Origin: Thermoproteota archaeon
Lineage (GTDB): Archaea; Thermoproteota; Methanomethylicia; Methanomethylicales; Methanomethylicaceae
Length of the DNA stretch: 35,443 bases
Reading direction: 5' to 3'
Assembly: GCA_016882195.1 (NCBI GenBank)
Contig: VGLU01000013.1
Coordinates: forward strand, 1 to 35,443
The notes under the pieces are model-generated. The model worked only from the letters and a program-made list of their open reading frames with translations. It did not search any database and was not told the origin of the DNA. Below, one piece after another: positions 7,778 to 15,490 of this stretch. A program made the position numbers and the translations under genes. Position 1 is the stretch's first letter. Every line of letters begins with the position of its first letter.

Positions 7778-8011
7778 ATGGTAGAAGAGGTTACGAAGAT
7801 GGACGGAGCCGGCAGGGTGGTGATACCCAAATCGATCCGAAAGAAGGCGGGTCTAAAAGGCGATTCTACATTATTGGTGGCAGAGGTGTCGGATGGGCTC
7901 ATCGTCCTGAAGAAGATTGATATTGAGTCGCTTGCCAAGGCGCTTAGGAGGGAACTCAAAGGAGTAGATGTCGAGGCTATTGCCAAGAGGATCGAGGAAG
8001 AGGCAAGTTAA
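7778..8011 (+). CDS. AbrB/SpoVT-type DNA-binding protein, no toxin partner
   Basis: This 77-residue swapped-hairpin protein has the classic core TKMDGAGRVVIPKSIRKKAG, then DSTLLVAEVSDGLIVLKK, and a helical tail. AbrB-type proteins act as transcription regulators or VapB-type antitoxins. No PIN or other toxin gene follows: the next gene, nfo, is on the opposite strand and ends 22 bases downstream. It is therefore either a free-standing regulator or an antitoxin that has lost its partner. Confidence 0.85.
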   Translation: MVEEVTKMDGAGRVVIPKSIRKKAGLKGDSTLLVAEVSDGLIVLKKIDIESLAKALRRELKGVDVEAIAKRIEEEAS

Positions 8012-8032
8012 TGTCTGACCTCAGCAAAAAGC

Positions 8033-8881
8033 TTAGGAGACCAATGGTTCGCCGGCAAGTTCGCAGAGCTTTACAACATTGCCCCTGTCATCCCGCCTCG
8101 AGTCCACCGGAGTTTCCATGATAAGCGGGAGGGAGCGGATCCTCCTCTCTGCCAGTATGAGGCGGAATCCAGCTTCACCTATCATCCCCAGCCCTATGTG
8201 CTCGTGGCGGTCGAGATGGCCCCCAAGATCGCCCTTCGAGTCGTTCAGGTGCACGACCTTCAGCCTGCTCAGGCCGACGACATCATCCATCTGATCCATG
8301 ATCTCACCTATCTTGGTCCTGAGGTCGTACCCGCCCGCGAAGGCATGGCAGGTGTCGAAGCAGAACCCAATCTTCTTGGGATAATCGGTCTTGTCCATTA
8401 TGGCGTGTATGTCCTCGAAGGTCGTGCCCATGCTGTTCTTCTGACCGGCGGTGTTCTCCAGCAGGATCATGCAGTTGGTCTTCACCTCACCGATGGCGGT
8501 GTTGAGTGCTGAGACCAGCCTGGCGCAGCCCTTCTCCTCCCCGCTCCCCAGATGGCTCCCGAGGTGGGTCACCAAGTACGGGATGCCGAGGAGGGTGCAC
8601 CTCAAGAGTTCAGCCTTTAGGGTTTCCACCGACTTTTTGTAAGCTTCATCGTTGGGCGAGGCAAGGTTGGGCAGGTAGGGCATGTGATCAACCACCGGTG
8701 AGATGTCGGTCTTTTTCAGCTTCTCCACAAATAAAGAGACTACGTTCGCAGGTATGTCGGAGAAGGACCACCCCCTCGGGCTCCTTGTGAACAGCTGGAA
8801 GGTGTTGCAGCCGATCGCAACCGCCCTCTCCACGGACTTGTCAATTGAGCCGGCTATAGATACGTGAACGCCTGCCCTCAA
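8033..8881 (-). CDS. nfo: Endonuclease IV (AP endonuclease)
   Basis: The enzyme cuts DNA at abasic sites, using three zinc ions in a TIM barrel. The 282-residue length is normal. Seen in order: GVHVSIAGSI, IGCNTFQLFTRSPRGW, VDHMPYLPNLASP, LVTHLGSHLGSG, ILLENTAGQKNSMGTTFEDI, GFCFDTCHAFAGGYDL, VVHLNDSKGDLGGHLDRHEH, and LIMETPVDS. All zinc-ligand regions (His, Glu, Asp) are intact. The start is TTG at 8881. It stands alone, divergent from no close neighbour and convergent with the orphan AbrB gene. Confidence 0.96.
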   Translation of the reverse strand: MRAGVHVSIAGSIDKSVERAVAIGCNTFQLFTRSPRGWSFSDIPANVVSLFVEKLKKTDISPVVDHMPYLPNLASPNDEAYKKSVETLKAELLRCTLLGIPYLVTHLGSHLGSGEEKGCARLVSALNTAIGEVKTNCMILLENTAGQKNSMGTTFEDIHAIMDKTDYPKKIGFCFDTCHAFAGGYDLRTKIGEIMDQMDDVVGLSRLKVVHLNDSKGDLGGHLDRHEHIGLGMIGEAGFRLILAERRIRSLPLIMETPVDSRRDDRGNVVKLCELAGEPLVS

Positions 8882-8927
8882 TCAGAACACCGAATAAGAT
8901 CTGGGAGGGGGAGGGATTAAGCTTTTG

Positions 8928-9704
8928 TCAGGCAGGCTCCTTGTCCTCGGAACTGCCCCATCGTCTTTTTGCGTCCTCGCAACCCTGCGGACCTATATCG
9001 CAGACCTCTGTGCAACAGGTGCGGGGTTCTGCAAGGACGCCCCACCACTGCCCCATTATCTCAAACCTCTTGCCGCACCAAGGGTGTATGTACGCCTGTA
9101 GCTCGTACCGCTTGGCGACCTCCTTCCCCTCATCGGTCTTCTTGAAGCACTCCCAGCACATCTCCCTCCCGGGGCGCATGTAGCCGTGCCTGCAGACCGG
9201 GCAGAGGACGAGACCGTTCCTGGCGGCCATGTGACACCTGTTGCAGAGCGCCATGTAATTCTCGATCGCCGTGCTCTTTTCATCCGCCTTCTTCCATGCC
9301 TCCGAGACCATCCGCTTTATCTCCGATCCGTACCTTCCCCAGAACCGATCCCAGTCCTCCCTAGACAGTCGCCCGGTGTCCACCACCTCGCTCTTCGGCG
9401 CATCAAACTCTGACCGGCAGCGCTGGCACTTGTAGGCTGGCTTCTTGGCAGTCCTGTGGCGGATGGAGGTGGAACCGCATTCGGGGCAAGACCGCCTCTC
9501 CTCTTTTTGCGTCGAGAACTCGACCTCCTTCACCCTCTGGTTCAGGACCTCGGAGGAGATCTTCCTCAGGAGGAGAGCGTATGGCGGGGGCGGGTTCCTA
9601 TTGTGCATCACCAGCCTCTCCGTCGAGCCGCACCACTCGCAGGCTTTACCCTTGAGAAAGGCCTCCCTTCGCTGCCTCCATTCCTTGGTGCTCCAGACCC
9701 TCAT
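8928..9704 (-). CDS. Multi-zinc-ribbon protein with a split HNH-like motif
   Basis: This 258-residue protein begins with KACEWCGSTERLVMHNRNPP (CxxC plus His-Asn, as in the first half of HNH nucleases). A zinc ribbon follows (SCPECGSTSIRHR to YKCQRCRSEFD), and then ENYMALCNRCHMAARNG, which looks like the CxxCH second half of an HNH site. A further CPVC and CWEC pair and cysteines near the C-terminus (CCTEVCDIGPQGC) follow. So an HNH-like fold may be split by an inserted zinc ribbon. A nuclease role is only suggested by this layout. It overlaps the ProC-like gene upstream by an ATGA, so the two are one operon. Confidence 0.6.
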   Translation of the reverse strand: MRVWSTKEWRQRREAFLKGKACEWCGSTERLVMHNRNPPPPYALLLRKISSEVLNQRVKEVEFSTQKEERRSCPECGSTSIRHRTAKKPAYKCQRCRSEFDAPKSEVVDTGRLSREDWDRFWGRYGSEIKRMVSEAWKKADEKSTAIENYMALCNRCHMAARNGLVLCPVCRHGYMRPGREMCWECFKKTDEGKEVAKRYELQAYIHPWCGKRFEIMGQWWGVLAEPRTCCTEVCDIGPQGCEDAKRRWGSSEDKEPA

Positions 9705-10405
9705 CTGCCGCCGCCCCTGCGTTCCTTGATACCGTAAAATGAGAGGGCTTCAAGGACTGCCTTTCTGATCTTCTCTTTAACATCAGGGGTCAGCTTCGCA
9801 CTCCTCTCAGGCAGGAGGGCCCAGAGCTTCGACCCGCCTATGGTGGCTGCCCCGATACCGTAGAGGACCCATCCGAGGACGTACTCGTAGAGGTCCCTGT
9901 CCTCCCCTATGGAGTCCCGGAGGGCGGCGATCAGCTCGGAGAGGATCACGGCGGAGGCCTCCATCCGGCGGTTCAGAGCCTCCAGCATCTCCTCCTTGAC
10001 CAGCAGGGGCTCGCCCAGCCTGCCGAGGATCTCCTTGATGGCAGTTAGGTCCCTGTCAGAGTAGCTCGCATCCGCGGACAGCAGGAAGAGTGACCTCTCA
10101 ACCTCGACGTCCACGCAGATACTGCACCGCGATACCTTTGATAACGGGTAAAGGTCCTTCAGGGCGGAGAGGTTCATGCCCTCTGTCAACGAGATGACGA
10201 GCTTGTTCCTGAGGAGGTGCCATATATCGTCGGCGATCAGGCGGCTCCTGTTTACATCGCTGCAGACAAATAGGATGTCACACCCCTTGGCGAGGTCGTG
10301 GGCACCCTCACCGCCACCCGTGGAGTAGGAGATCACCTCGTAGCCGTGAGACGAGAGGGTCTTCAGCATGCGACCCCTCTCCTCGCACCCAACGAGCAAC
10401 AACAT
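9701..10405 (-). CDS. Divergent ProC-like (pyrroline-5-carboxylate reductase-like) protein
   Basis: The protein of about 234 residues has the layout of ProC-type NAD(P)-dependent reductases. A first strand (LLLVGCEERGRMLKTLSSHG) is followed by ILFVCSDV and VISLTEGMNLSALKDL, which matches the ProC segment after the nucleotide site. SDRDLTAIKEILGRLGEPLL and a helical C-terminal dimer part follow. The usual GxGxxG loop is degenerate (GCEERG), so cofactor use is doubtful. The ATG at 10405 is chosen because GGGGTGA lies about 9 bases upstream; a GTG at 10414 is in frame. Coupled to the zinc-ribbon gene by a 4-base overlap; proline synthesis is not implied by that partner. Confidence 0.55.
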   Translation of the reverse strand: MLLLVGCEERGRMLKTLSSHGYEVISYSTGGGEGAHDLAKGCDILFVCSDVNRSRLIADDIWHLLRNKLVISLTEGMNLSALKDLYPLSKVSRCSICVDVEVERSLFLLSADASYSDRDLTAIKEILGRLGEPLLVKEEMLEALNRRMEASAVILSELIAALRDSIGEDRDLYEYVLGWVLYGIGAATIGGSKLWALLPERSAKLTPDVKEKIRKAVLEALSFYGIKERRGGGR

Positions 10406-10516
10406 CAAGAACACTCACCCCAGAAGGAGGATACTTTCATCGAGCCCTACGATATGCTGTCGTCAAGAGTTTATTTAACGCTTACCAGTGCCTGCTGGCG
10501 CCTTCAGGATGGGCGG

Positions 10517-10525
10517 GGCGTCCTC
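10517..10525. repeat. Left member of 9-base inverted repeat around tnpB
   Basis: GGCGTCCTC lies 17 bases beyond the tnpB stop codon and is the exact reverse complement of 11798-11806 on the other side of the gene. Chance cannot be ruled out for 9 bases. Confidence 0.4.
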
Positions 10526-10541
10526 ACAATATTAAACTTTG

Positions 10542-11777
10542 TCAGTTACCCACAAATGAATTCGTAGGCTTGCAACTCGGGGTGATCTGATGCAATCTTT
10601 CACACCCTTCATCTTGCCAGACGAGACTACTGACGGAGGCTCCCCTCCGAGGAGCCTGAGCCATTGCTGATGGTGATTGGCTCGCCCTCAGAGCGATGTT
10701 GAGGCTTGCCACCCTGTCCCTATCGGCCTCATACCCACAATTTTTGCATCTGAAGTAGGAGTAGTTAGTCCAGTTCTCCTTGCCAGTATAACCACGCCTT
10801 GGGCAGGTCTGCGACGTGTATCTCGGGTTAATCTCACTAACTGCTATGCTTTTTCTCTCTGCCACGCATTTCAGAGCATGACGGAAGAAAACGCAGGGGA
10901 TTCTGTTGATTTTCCTTCGAATGTTCTTGTTGAACTGGCCTTTACGCTTTCCGATGTGCCTGAGTCGCTCTATTTTTATGTTTGCGTTAAAAGTGTTGGC
11001 AAGACTAATTATCTCGTTGGCTATCTGCCACACTCTCGTTCTGATATAGTTCCGTTGTTTGCCACTAAGGCATTTGAGTTTAAGACCAGCCTTCCCTTTG
11101 GAAGTAGTGTCTCTGTATTTCTGAAGAACTCTACGCCGTTCCGTGAAAAGGAACTGCTTGGTTGATAGATCCTGACCAAAGTAACACTGCTTCAGTACTT
11201 TGCCGTTGCCAATGATGGTTACAGCTATCTTGGAGCTGTTGATGTCTATGCCTATAACTTTCAGTCTGATGGGGGGTTTAGGCATCTCCTTGGAGAGGAC
11301 GGCGAGTAAACTAAGGTCATGCTTCATTATTATACTGGTCAAATGCCAGTCTTTCCTGAGGTGTTGAAGAAACCGTTTGTACGCGCCGTCTTGGCTAATT
11401 GGGATGGCTACTCTACCTTTATTCAGCCTGAGGCTGAGGACAGGGTTCCCTCGTGCGGTCCTTTTGAAGCTGAAGAGACGACTGTCGAAGCGGACGATGC
11501 ATTTGTGTATACCTCTCACGCATCCACTAGATTTCCTAATACTCCAAGCATAGCTTGTAGCCTCTATCACAAGTTGGGATGCCACACCATACTGTTCCTT
11601 GAACCTTCCGTAGGTAACTTTATGGAGTTGCCCTCTGCTCCTAACGCTGTTAGAAGCCCCGAGGGCCACCCTAGCCATGCTTAAGAAGGTAGAGTAGGTT
11701 TCCCTGAGCAACCTTTCCTTGATCTTTGTAGGCTGGAGGAGACCCAAAGGTAGGCACTTTTGCGTGGGCATCCCCAT
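10542..11777 (-). CDS. tnpB: TnpB (OrfB) RNA-guided nuclease-type transposon protein, zinc finger damaged
   Basis: This 411-residue protein has the RuvC-like core of TnpB: VIGIDINSSKIAVTI (first Asp), NIKIERLRHI (Glu) and ADRDRVASLNIALRA (last Asp). The zinc finger between them reads TSQTCPRRGYTG, then FRCKNCGYEA. The second cysteine of the first CxxC pair is Arg (codon CGT, one change from TGT), so the four-Cys site is incomplete. TnpB proteins use an RNA from the transposon right end to cut the donor-joint DNA. No TnpA is here, so the element cannot move alone; the nuclease may be inactive or recently damaged. Confidence 0.92.
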   Translation of the reverse strand: MGMPTQKCLPLGLLQPTKIKERLLRETYSTFLSMARVALGASNSVRSRGQLHKVTYGRFKEQYGVASQLVIEATSYAWSIRKSSGCVRGIHKCIVRFDSRLFSFKRTARGNPVLSLRLNKGRVAIPISQDGAYKRFLQHLRKDWHLTSIIMKHDLSLLAVLSKEMPKPPIRLKVIGIDINSSKIAVTIIGNGKVLKQCYFGQDLSTKQFLFTERRRVLQKYRDTTSKGKAGLKLKCLSGKQRNYIRTRVWQIANEIISLANTFNANIKIERLRHIGKRKGQFNKNIRRKINRIPCVFFRHALKCVAERKSIAVSEINPRYTSQTCPRRGYTGKENWTNYSYFRCKNCGYEADRDRVASLNIALRASQSPSAMAQAPRRGASVSSLVWQDEGCERLHQITPSCKPTNSFVGN

Positions 11778-11797
11778 AATAAGGGCAAGTATTTAAA

Positions 11798-11806
11798 GAG
11801 GACGCC
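11798..11806. repeat. Right member of 9-base inverted repeat around tnpB
   Basis: GAGGACGCC lies 21 bases upstream of the tnpB start codon and pairs exactly with 10517-10525. Confidence 0.4.
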
Positions 11807-11836
11807 AACTAAAACGGAAGTTTTTTGGGCAACATT

Positions 11837-11847
11837 ATTTATAATAA
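11837..11847 (+). promoter_or_regulatory. TATA box of the lipoate operon
   Basis: ATTTATAATAA stands 31 bases before the ATG of the TrmB-like gene, at the expected distance for an archaeal promoter with a short leader. It lies just outside the tnpB element. Confidence 0.55.
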
Positions 11848-11878
11848 AGGAGTATAACTCCTAACGAGGGCAAAGAAA

Positions 11879-12658
11879 ATGCCTCTAGACACACTTAAGG
11901 CGATCGGATTCACCGACGTTGATGAGGCGGTTTACGAGTTCCTTATCAAGGAAGGGGAATGCGACAAGGAGAAGATCCTGAAGAGGACCGGGATAACCAA
12001 GGCGAGGCTGGAGGAGTCCCTGCTGAGGCTCGCCTCCTACGGGGCGGTGGAGGTAAGGAAGAACGTCATAGCCCCCGCCCCCCCGAAGAACTTCCTGCAG
12101 AAGTACCTGAAGACGAAGGAGGTTGACCTGGAGCTGCAGATGGCAGAGCTCAGGAGGAACGTGAGTGATCTCCAGAGCACGCTGGAGCCCATTTACAGCG
12201 AGAGCAGGTACGGCGTGAGGCTCGAGGAGCTCTGGCAGACGGTGGACGGACTGCCTTCGATGGAGATGGAGACCATCAGGATGATCTCGCGCTCGAGGTC
12301 CGAGATCTGCGTCATGGCTGAGAGGTTCAGCTACTACCCAAAGGTAAGGGAGGAGTTCCTCTCGGCTCTGGACAGGAAGGTGAAGGTGAAGGCCCTACTT
12401 CTGGCCCTCGACAAGGAGACCGAGGACAGGGTCGACGACATGAAGAAGTGCAGGATGGAGGTGAAGCTGGCGAGATGCGACTGGAGGAGCATGAGGTTCA
12501 CCCTCGTGGACAAGAGCGAGGTCATCTTTCTCGTCTGGGCGAAGAAGAGCAACGACAGCAGGGTCTACTACAGGCCGGGCTACACCAAGAACCCCGGCAT
12601 GGTAAGCGTCTTCGCGGACTCCTTCGAGTACCTGTGGGAGAAAGCCCTACCTTTATGA
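11879..12658 (+). CDS. TrmB-like transcription regulator
   Basis: This 259-residue protein has an N-terminal winged helix of the TrmB type (AIGFTDVDEAVYEFLIKEG, then GITKARLEESLLRLASYGAV), and a coiled-coil linker (LELQMAELRRNVSDLQSTLE). A PLD-like effector domain follows (MIRMISRSRSEICVMAERF region, SALDRKVKVKALLLALDKE). TrmB proteins repress or activate sugar and other metabolic genes in response to small ligands. The last codon overlaps the ATG of the radical SAM gene (ATGA), so it is the first gene of the lipoate operon and may control it, for instance by sensing lipoate or octanoate; that ligand is a guess. Confidence 0.8.
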   Translation: MPLDTLKAIGFTDVDEAVYEFLIKEGECDKEKILKRTGITKARLEESLLRLASYGAVEVRKNVIAPAPPKNFLQKYLKTKEVDLELQMAELRRNVSDLQSTLEPIYSESRYGVRLEELWQTVDGLPSMEMETIRMISRSRSEICVMAERFSYYPKVREEFLSALDRKVKVKALLLALDKETEDRVDDMKKCRMEVKLARCDWRSMRFTLVDKSEVIFLVWAKKSNDSRVYYRPGYTKNPGMVSVFADSFEYLWEKALPL

Positions 12659-13623
12659 GGCGCGTTAGGCTCTCCTACGGCTCCGCGGTGGAACTGGGCC
12701 TAATTAAGGGGGTACTGAGGGCTAAGCCCACAACGGCCTACCTTTTTTTGAAGGACGTTAGGTGCCGGGGCAGGTGCAGGTTCTGCCCCCAGTCGTCGGA
12801 TATGGGCGATGAGGAGGAGAGGATCTCGAGGGTAGACTGGCCGGAGTTTGCGCTGGACGATGTGGAGAAGGGGGTCTCGAGCAACAGAAAGTTTCAGAGG
12901 GTCTGCATCCAATGCTCGGATGAACACTCTGTAAAGGAGGGGGTTCTGGGTCTGGTGAGGGAGCTGAAGGGTGGCAGCGACCTCCCGATCTCGGTCTCTA
13001 CGTCCCCGATCTCGCTTGAACAGATGAAGAGGATCAGGGAAGCTGGTGCCGAGATCTTAACTATCCCGTTGGACTGCGCGGGTGAGGCGCTCTTTCCCTT
13101 GATTAAGGGCAGGTCGTGGGACGACCACTGGAGGGCTCTGAGGGACGCGCTGGGGGTCTTCGGCACGGGGAAGGTGGGGACGCACATAATAGTCGGGCTC
13201 GGGGAGACGGAAAAGGAGGTAGTCACGCTCATTGATAGACTTTGGAGGATGGGCGTGGTTCCGTCTCTCTTCGCCTTCACGCCCATCAGGGGAACCCCCT
13301 TGGAGGGCAAGCCGGCTCCTGCGCTTTCGGCGTACAGAAGGATCCAGCTGGCGAGGCACCTCATCGTCGAGTTGGGGGCGGCGGCCAAGGAGTTCAGGTT
13401 TGATAAGGACGGTAATATAGCGGAGTTCTGCGTACCCGCGGAGAGGCTGGATGAGGCGCTTAAAGACGGCGCAACGTTCATGACCCGCGGTTGTCCCGGC
13501 TGCAACAGGCCCTACTTCAACGAGAGGGTATCGGGGCCCATCTTCAACTACGCGAACAGGCCGAGGCCGGAGGACATGGCAAGGATAAAGGGGGATATCT
13601 TTGGATCGGCTGAGGGTCATTGA
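12655..13623 (+). CDS. Radical SAM protein, COG2516-type, probable half of a LipS1/LipS2 lipoyl synthase
   Basis: This 322-residue biotin synthase-related protein has the CX3CX2C site VRCRGRCRFCPQSS near residue 37 and a C-terminal cysteine pair in TRGCPGCNRPYFNE. It shares an operon with LplA, LplB and a second radical SAM protein. In Thermococcus kodakarensis two such radical SAM proteins (LipS1 and LipS2) together insert sulfur into octanoyl groups in place of bacterial LipA. I therefore propose it is one of the pair; which one I cannot say from sequence alone. It starts at an ATG overlapping the TrmB-like stop; longer in-frame reading upstream to 12448 lies inside that gene and is not needed. 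Confidence 0.78.
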   Translation: MRRVRLSYGSAVELGLIKGVLRAKPTTAYLFLKDVRCRGRCRFCPQSSDMGDEEERISRVDWPEFALDDVEKGVSSNRKFQRVCIQCSDEHSVKEGVLGLVRELKGGSDLPISVSTSPISLEQMKRIREAGAEILTIPLDCAGEALFPLIKGRSWDDHWRALRDALGVFGTGKVGTHIIVGLGETEKEVVTLIDRLWRMGVVPSLFAFTPIRGTPLEGKPAPALSAYRRIQLARHLIVELGAAAKEFRFDKDGNIAEFCVPAERLDEALKDGATFMTRGCPGCNRPYFNERVSGPIFNYANRPRPEDMARIKGDIFGSAEGH

Positions 13624-14359
13624 CTTCGCGGCGGGGGATCCCTTCTACAACATGGCCTTGGACGAGGCGATCGCCAGGCGCATAGGCTCAGGGAGGGGCC
13701 CGCCCACGCTCAGGCTTTACGGCTGGTCCCCCAGCGCGGTGTCCATAGGTTACTTCCAGGAGGTTCGCGAGGAGGTCGATCTAGATTTCTGCAGGTCCAA
13801 GGGCGTAGAGGTCGTCCGTAGGCTGACCGGGGGCGGTGCGGTCATCCACACCGAAGGGGAGCTGACCTACAGCTTTGCTGTAAAGGAGGGGGATCCGGCT
13901 GTTCCTAAGGACGTTCAGGGGAGCTACGCTAGGATATGCACCCCCATTGTGGCGGCTCTCAGGAGGTTGGGGGTTGACGCCGCCTTCAGACCAATAAACG
14001 ACATCGAGGTTCAAGGAAGGAAGGTCTCCGGCAGCGCGCAGACCAGGAGGTTCGGCGCGGTGCTACAGCACGGCACGCTGCTCCTCGATATGGACTTTGC
14101 ATTACTGCCAGCGCTCACGGTCAGGGCGGAGAAGCTTAAGGACAAGGGGGCTGCGGACGTCAGGGGCAGGGTCACCACGCTTAAGGAGATTCTGAGGAGG
14201 GATCTGAACAAGGAGAGGGTTGGGGCATTGGTAGCAGAGGAGTTCGGCAGGGGCTTCGAGTGCGAGCTGATGAGGGGCAGCACCTCGAAGGAGGAGGAGG
14301 GGTTGGTGCCTGAGCTCGCCGAGAGGTACCGCTCCCGGGAGTGGCTTTTCAGGAGGTAG
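13601..14359 (+). CDS. lplA: Lipoate-protein ligase A, catalytic subunit
   Basis: This 252-residue enzyme activates lipoate or octanoate with ATP and attaches it to a lysine of lipoyl-domain proteins such as GcvH or 2-oxoacid dehydrogenase E2. Motifs seen are YNMALDEAIA, VVRRLTGGGAVIH (acyl-adenylate binding) and PINDIEVQGRKVSGSAQ (catalytic Lys in the GRKVSG loop). The C-terminal accessory domain is missing and is supplied by the next gene, as in other archaea. It starts at TTG 13601, with GGGGGAT a few bases upstream, inside the end of the radical SAM gene. Confidence 0.93.
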   Translation: MDRLRVIDFAAGDPFYNMALDEAIARRIGSGRGPPTLRLYGWSPSAVSIGYFQEVREEVDLDFCRSKGVEVVRRLTGGGAVIHTEGELTYSFAVKEGDPAVPKDVQGSYARICTPIVAALRRLGVDAAFRPINDIEVQGRKVSGSAQTRRFGAVLQHGTLLLDMDFALLPALTVRAEKLKDKGAADVRGRVTTLKEILRRDLNKERVGALVAEEFGRGFECELMRGSTSKEEEGLVPELAERYRSREWLFRR

Positions 14360-14363
14360 AGGG

Positions 14364-14636
14364 TTGGAGAGGAGCGCTACCAGAAAGTTCAGCGGGGGCA
14401 AGTTGCTGAAGGTGACGGTCCGATCCGAGGCGGGCGTAATACAAGAGGTGAGGATCACGGGGGACTTCTTCGTGCACCCTGAGGACGCGGTGGAGGATAT
14501 GGAGAGGGCGCTACGAGGCGCTACAGTCACGGCGGTCAGAGGTATACTGGAGGGGAAGGTGGAGGGGGGCGGAATCACAACGGTAGGTTTTAAGTTAGAC
14601 GACCTGATCAGTATGATCGAGGGATGCGCAGGATGA
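14364..14636 (+). CDS. lplB: Lipoate-protein ligase accessory subunit LplB
   Basis: This 90-residue protein corresponds to the C-terminal domain of bacterial LplA, made as a separate chain. The pattern GGKLLKVTVRSEAGVIQEVR, then ITGDFFVHPEDAVEDMERAL, is typical. It is needed with LplA for the adenylation step in archaea with split ligases. The TTG start at 14364 has AGGAGGT (14351-14357) 6 bases upstream, overlapping the LplA stop. The end overlaps the next gene by 13 bases. Confidence 0.9.
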   Translation: MERSATRKFSGGKLLKVTVRSEAGVIQEVRITGDFFVHPEDAVEDMERALRGATVTAVRGILEGKVEGGGITTVGFKLDDLISMIEGCAG

Positions 14637-15490
14637 AGGGGAAGATATTCTTCTACAGGCCCTCCCCAGCCGTCTACAGCATATCCATAACCGGGGGCTT
14701 CTGCCAGCTCCAGTGCGGCCACTGTAGCGGGAGGTTCCTTTCCGGGATGAGGGCGTCGACAACGCCCGGGAGTCTTGTGAGGGCGTTCATCAAGGCCAAG
14801 GAGGAGGGCGCGAGGTGCATCCTGATAAGCGGCGGCTTCACCAAGGAGGGGAGGCTACCCATACACGGCTTCATAGACGCCCTGAGGGAGGGGAGGAGGA
14901 AGACGGGGCTGACTGTGGAGGTCCACTCCGGAGTGGTTGAGAACCGGGAGATCGAGTCCCTCGGCAGGGCGGGGGTGGATGCGCTCCTGCTGGACGTGAT
15001 TGGCGACCAGGAGACGATAAGCGATTACATGGGCGGGACCTGGAAGGTAAAGGACTACGAGAGGATCATGAGGACGGCGAAGAGGTGGATACCCGTGGTC
15101 GCGCCGCACATACTCGTGGGGGTAAGCAACGGCGAGATAAAGGGGGAGTTCAACGCCATAGACATGGTGGCTAAGGAAAAGGTGGACTCGCTTGCGTTGC
15201 TGACCCTCATGGACGAGGAGAACGCCCCCAAGATCGATGAGGTAAAGAGGGTTATGGAGTACGCCAGGAGGAAGGTCAAGGCGAACCTGACCCTGGGATG
15301 CATGAGGAGCAGGGGGAGGGGCAGGCTGGCACTGGAGAGGCTGGCAGTGGACCTTGGCTTCGACGGAATAGCCAACCCCTCGAAGAGGGTTATGGATTAT
15401 GCTAGATCAAGGGGGCGCTCTGTGGTAGAGGTGGAGGGTTGCTGTGTCTTCACCCCAGGTAAAACTCCCAGGAGCACCAGGCGTCCTTAG
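14624..15490 (+). CDS. Radical SAM protein, COG1856-type, probable second half of a LipS1/LipS2 lipoyl synthase
   Basis: This 288-residue radical SAM protein has the cluster motif ITGGFCQLQCGHCSGRFL (CX3CX2C near residue 28), and CILISGGFTKEGRLPIHGF as the SAM-binding region. Further cysteines near the end (TLGCMRSRG, VEGCCVFTP) could hold a second cluster, as expected of a sulfur-donating enzyme. Its operon partners (LplA, LplB, COG2516 radical SAM) point to the two-component lipoyl synthase known from Thermococcus. The 3' end overlaps the convergent DUF6125-like gene by 41 bases, so the last dozen residues may be dispensable. Confidence 0.78.
   Translation: MRRMKGKIFFYRPSPAVYSISITGGFCQLQCGHCSGRFLSGMRASTTPGSLVRAFIKAKEEGARCILISGGFTKEGRLPIHGFIDALREGRRKTGLTVEVHSGVVENREIESLGRAGVDALLLDVIGDQETISDYMGGTWKVKDYERIMRTAKRWIPVVAPHILVGVSNGEIKGEFNAIDMVAKEKVDSLALLTLMDEENAPKIDEVKRVMEYARRKVKANLTLGCMRSRGRGRLALERLAVDLGFDGIANPSKRVMDYARSRGRSVVEVEGCCVFTPGKTPRSTRRP

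Larger units (their letters stand above)
10517..11806 (-). mobile_element. IS605/IS1341-type insertion element carrying tnpB only
   Basis: The element holds a single TnpB (OrfB) gene and no TnpA. Its likely ends are marked by a 9-base inverted repeat, GGCGTCCTC (10517-10525) and GAGGACGCC (11798-11806), just outside the gene. IS605-family elements normally lack such terminal repeats and end in subterminal hairpins, so these limits are tentative. Base and codon use of the gene is more AT-rich than its neighbours, which fits transfer. Confidence 0.6.

Noticed and set aside
8012-8130. A toxin gene following the orphan AbrB gene (frame from ATG 8012)
   Set aside because: The frame stops after some 35 codons and is entirely antisense to the conserved C-terminus of endonuclease IV, so it is a shadow.
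12448-12654. Long N-terminus for the COG2516-type radical SAM protein
   Set aside because: It would lie wholly within the TrmB-like gene; the ATG overlapping the TrmB-like stop gives the normal family start.
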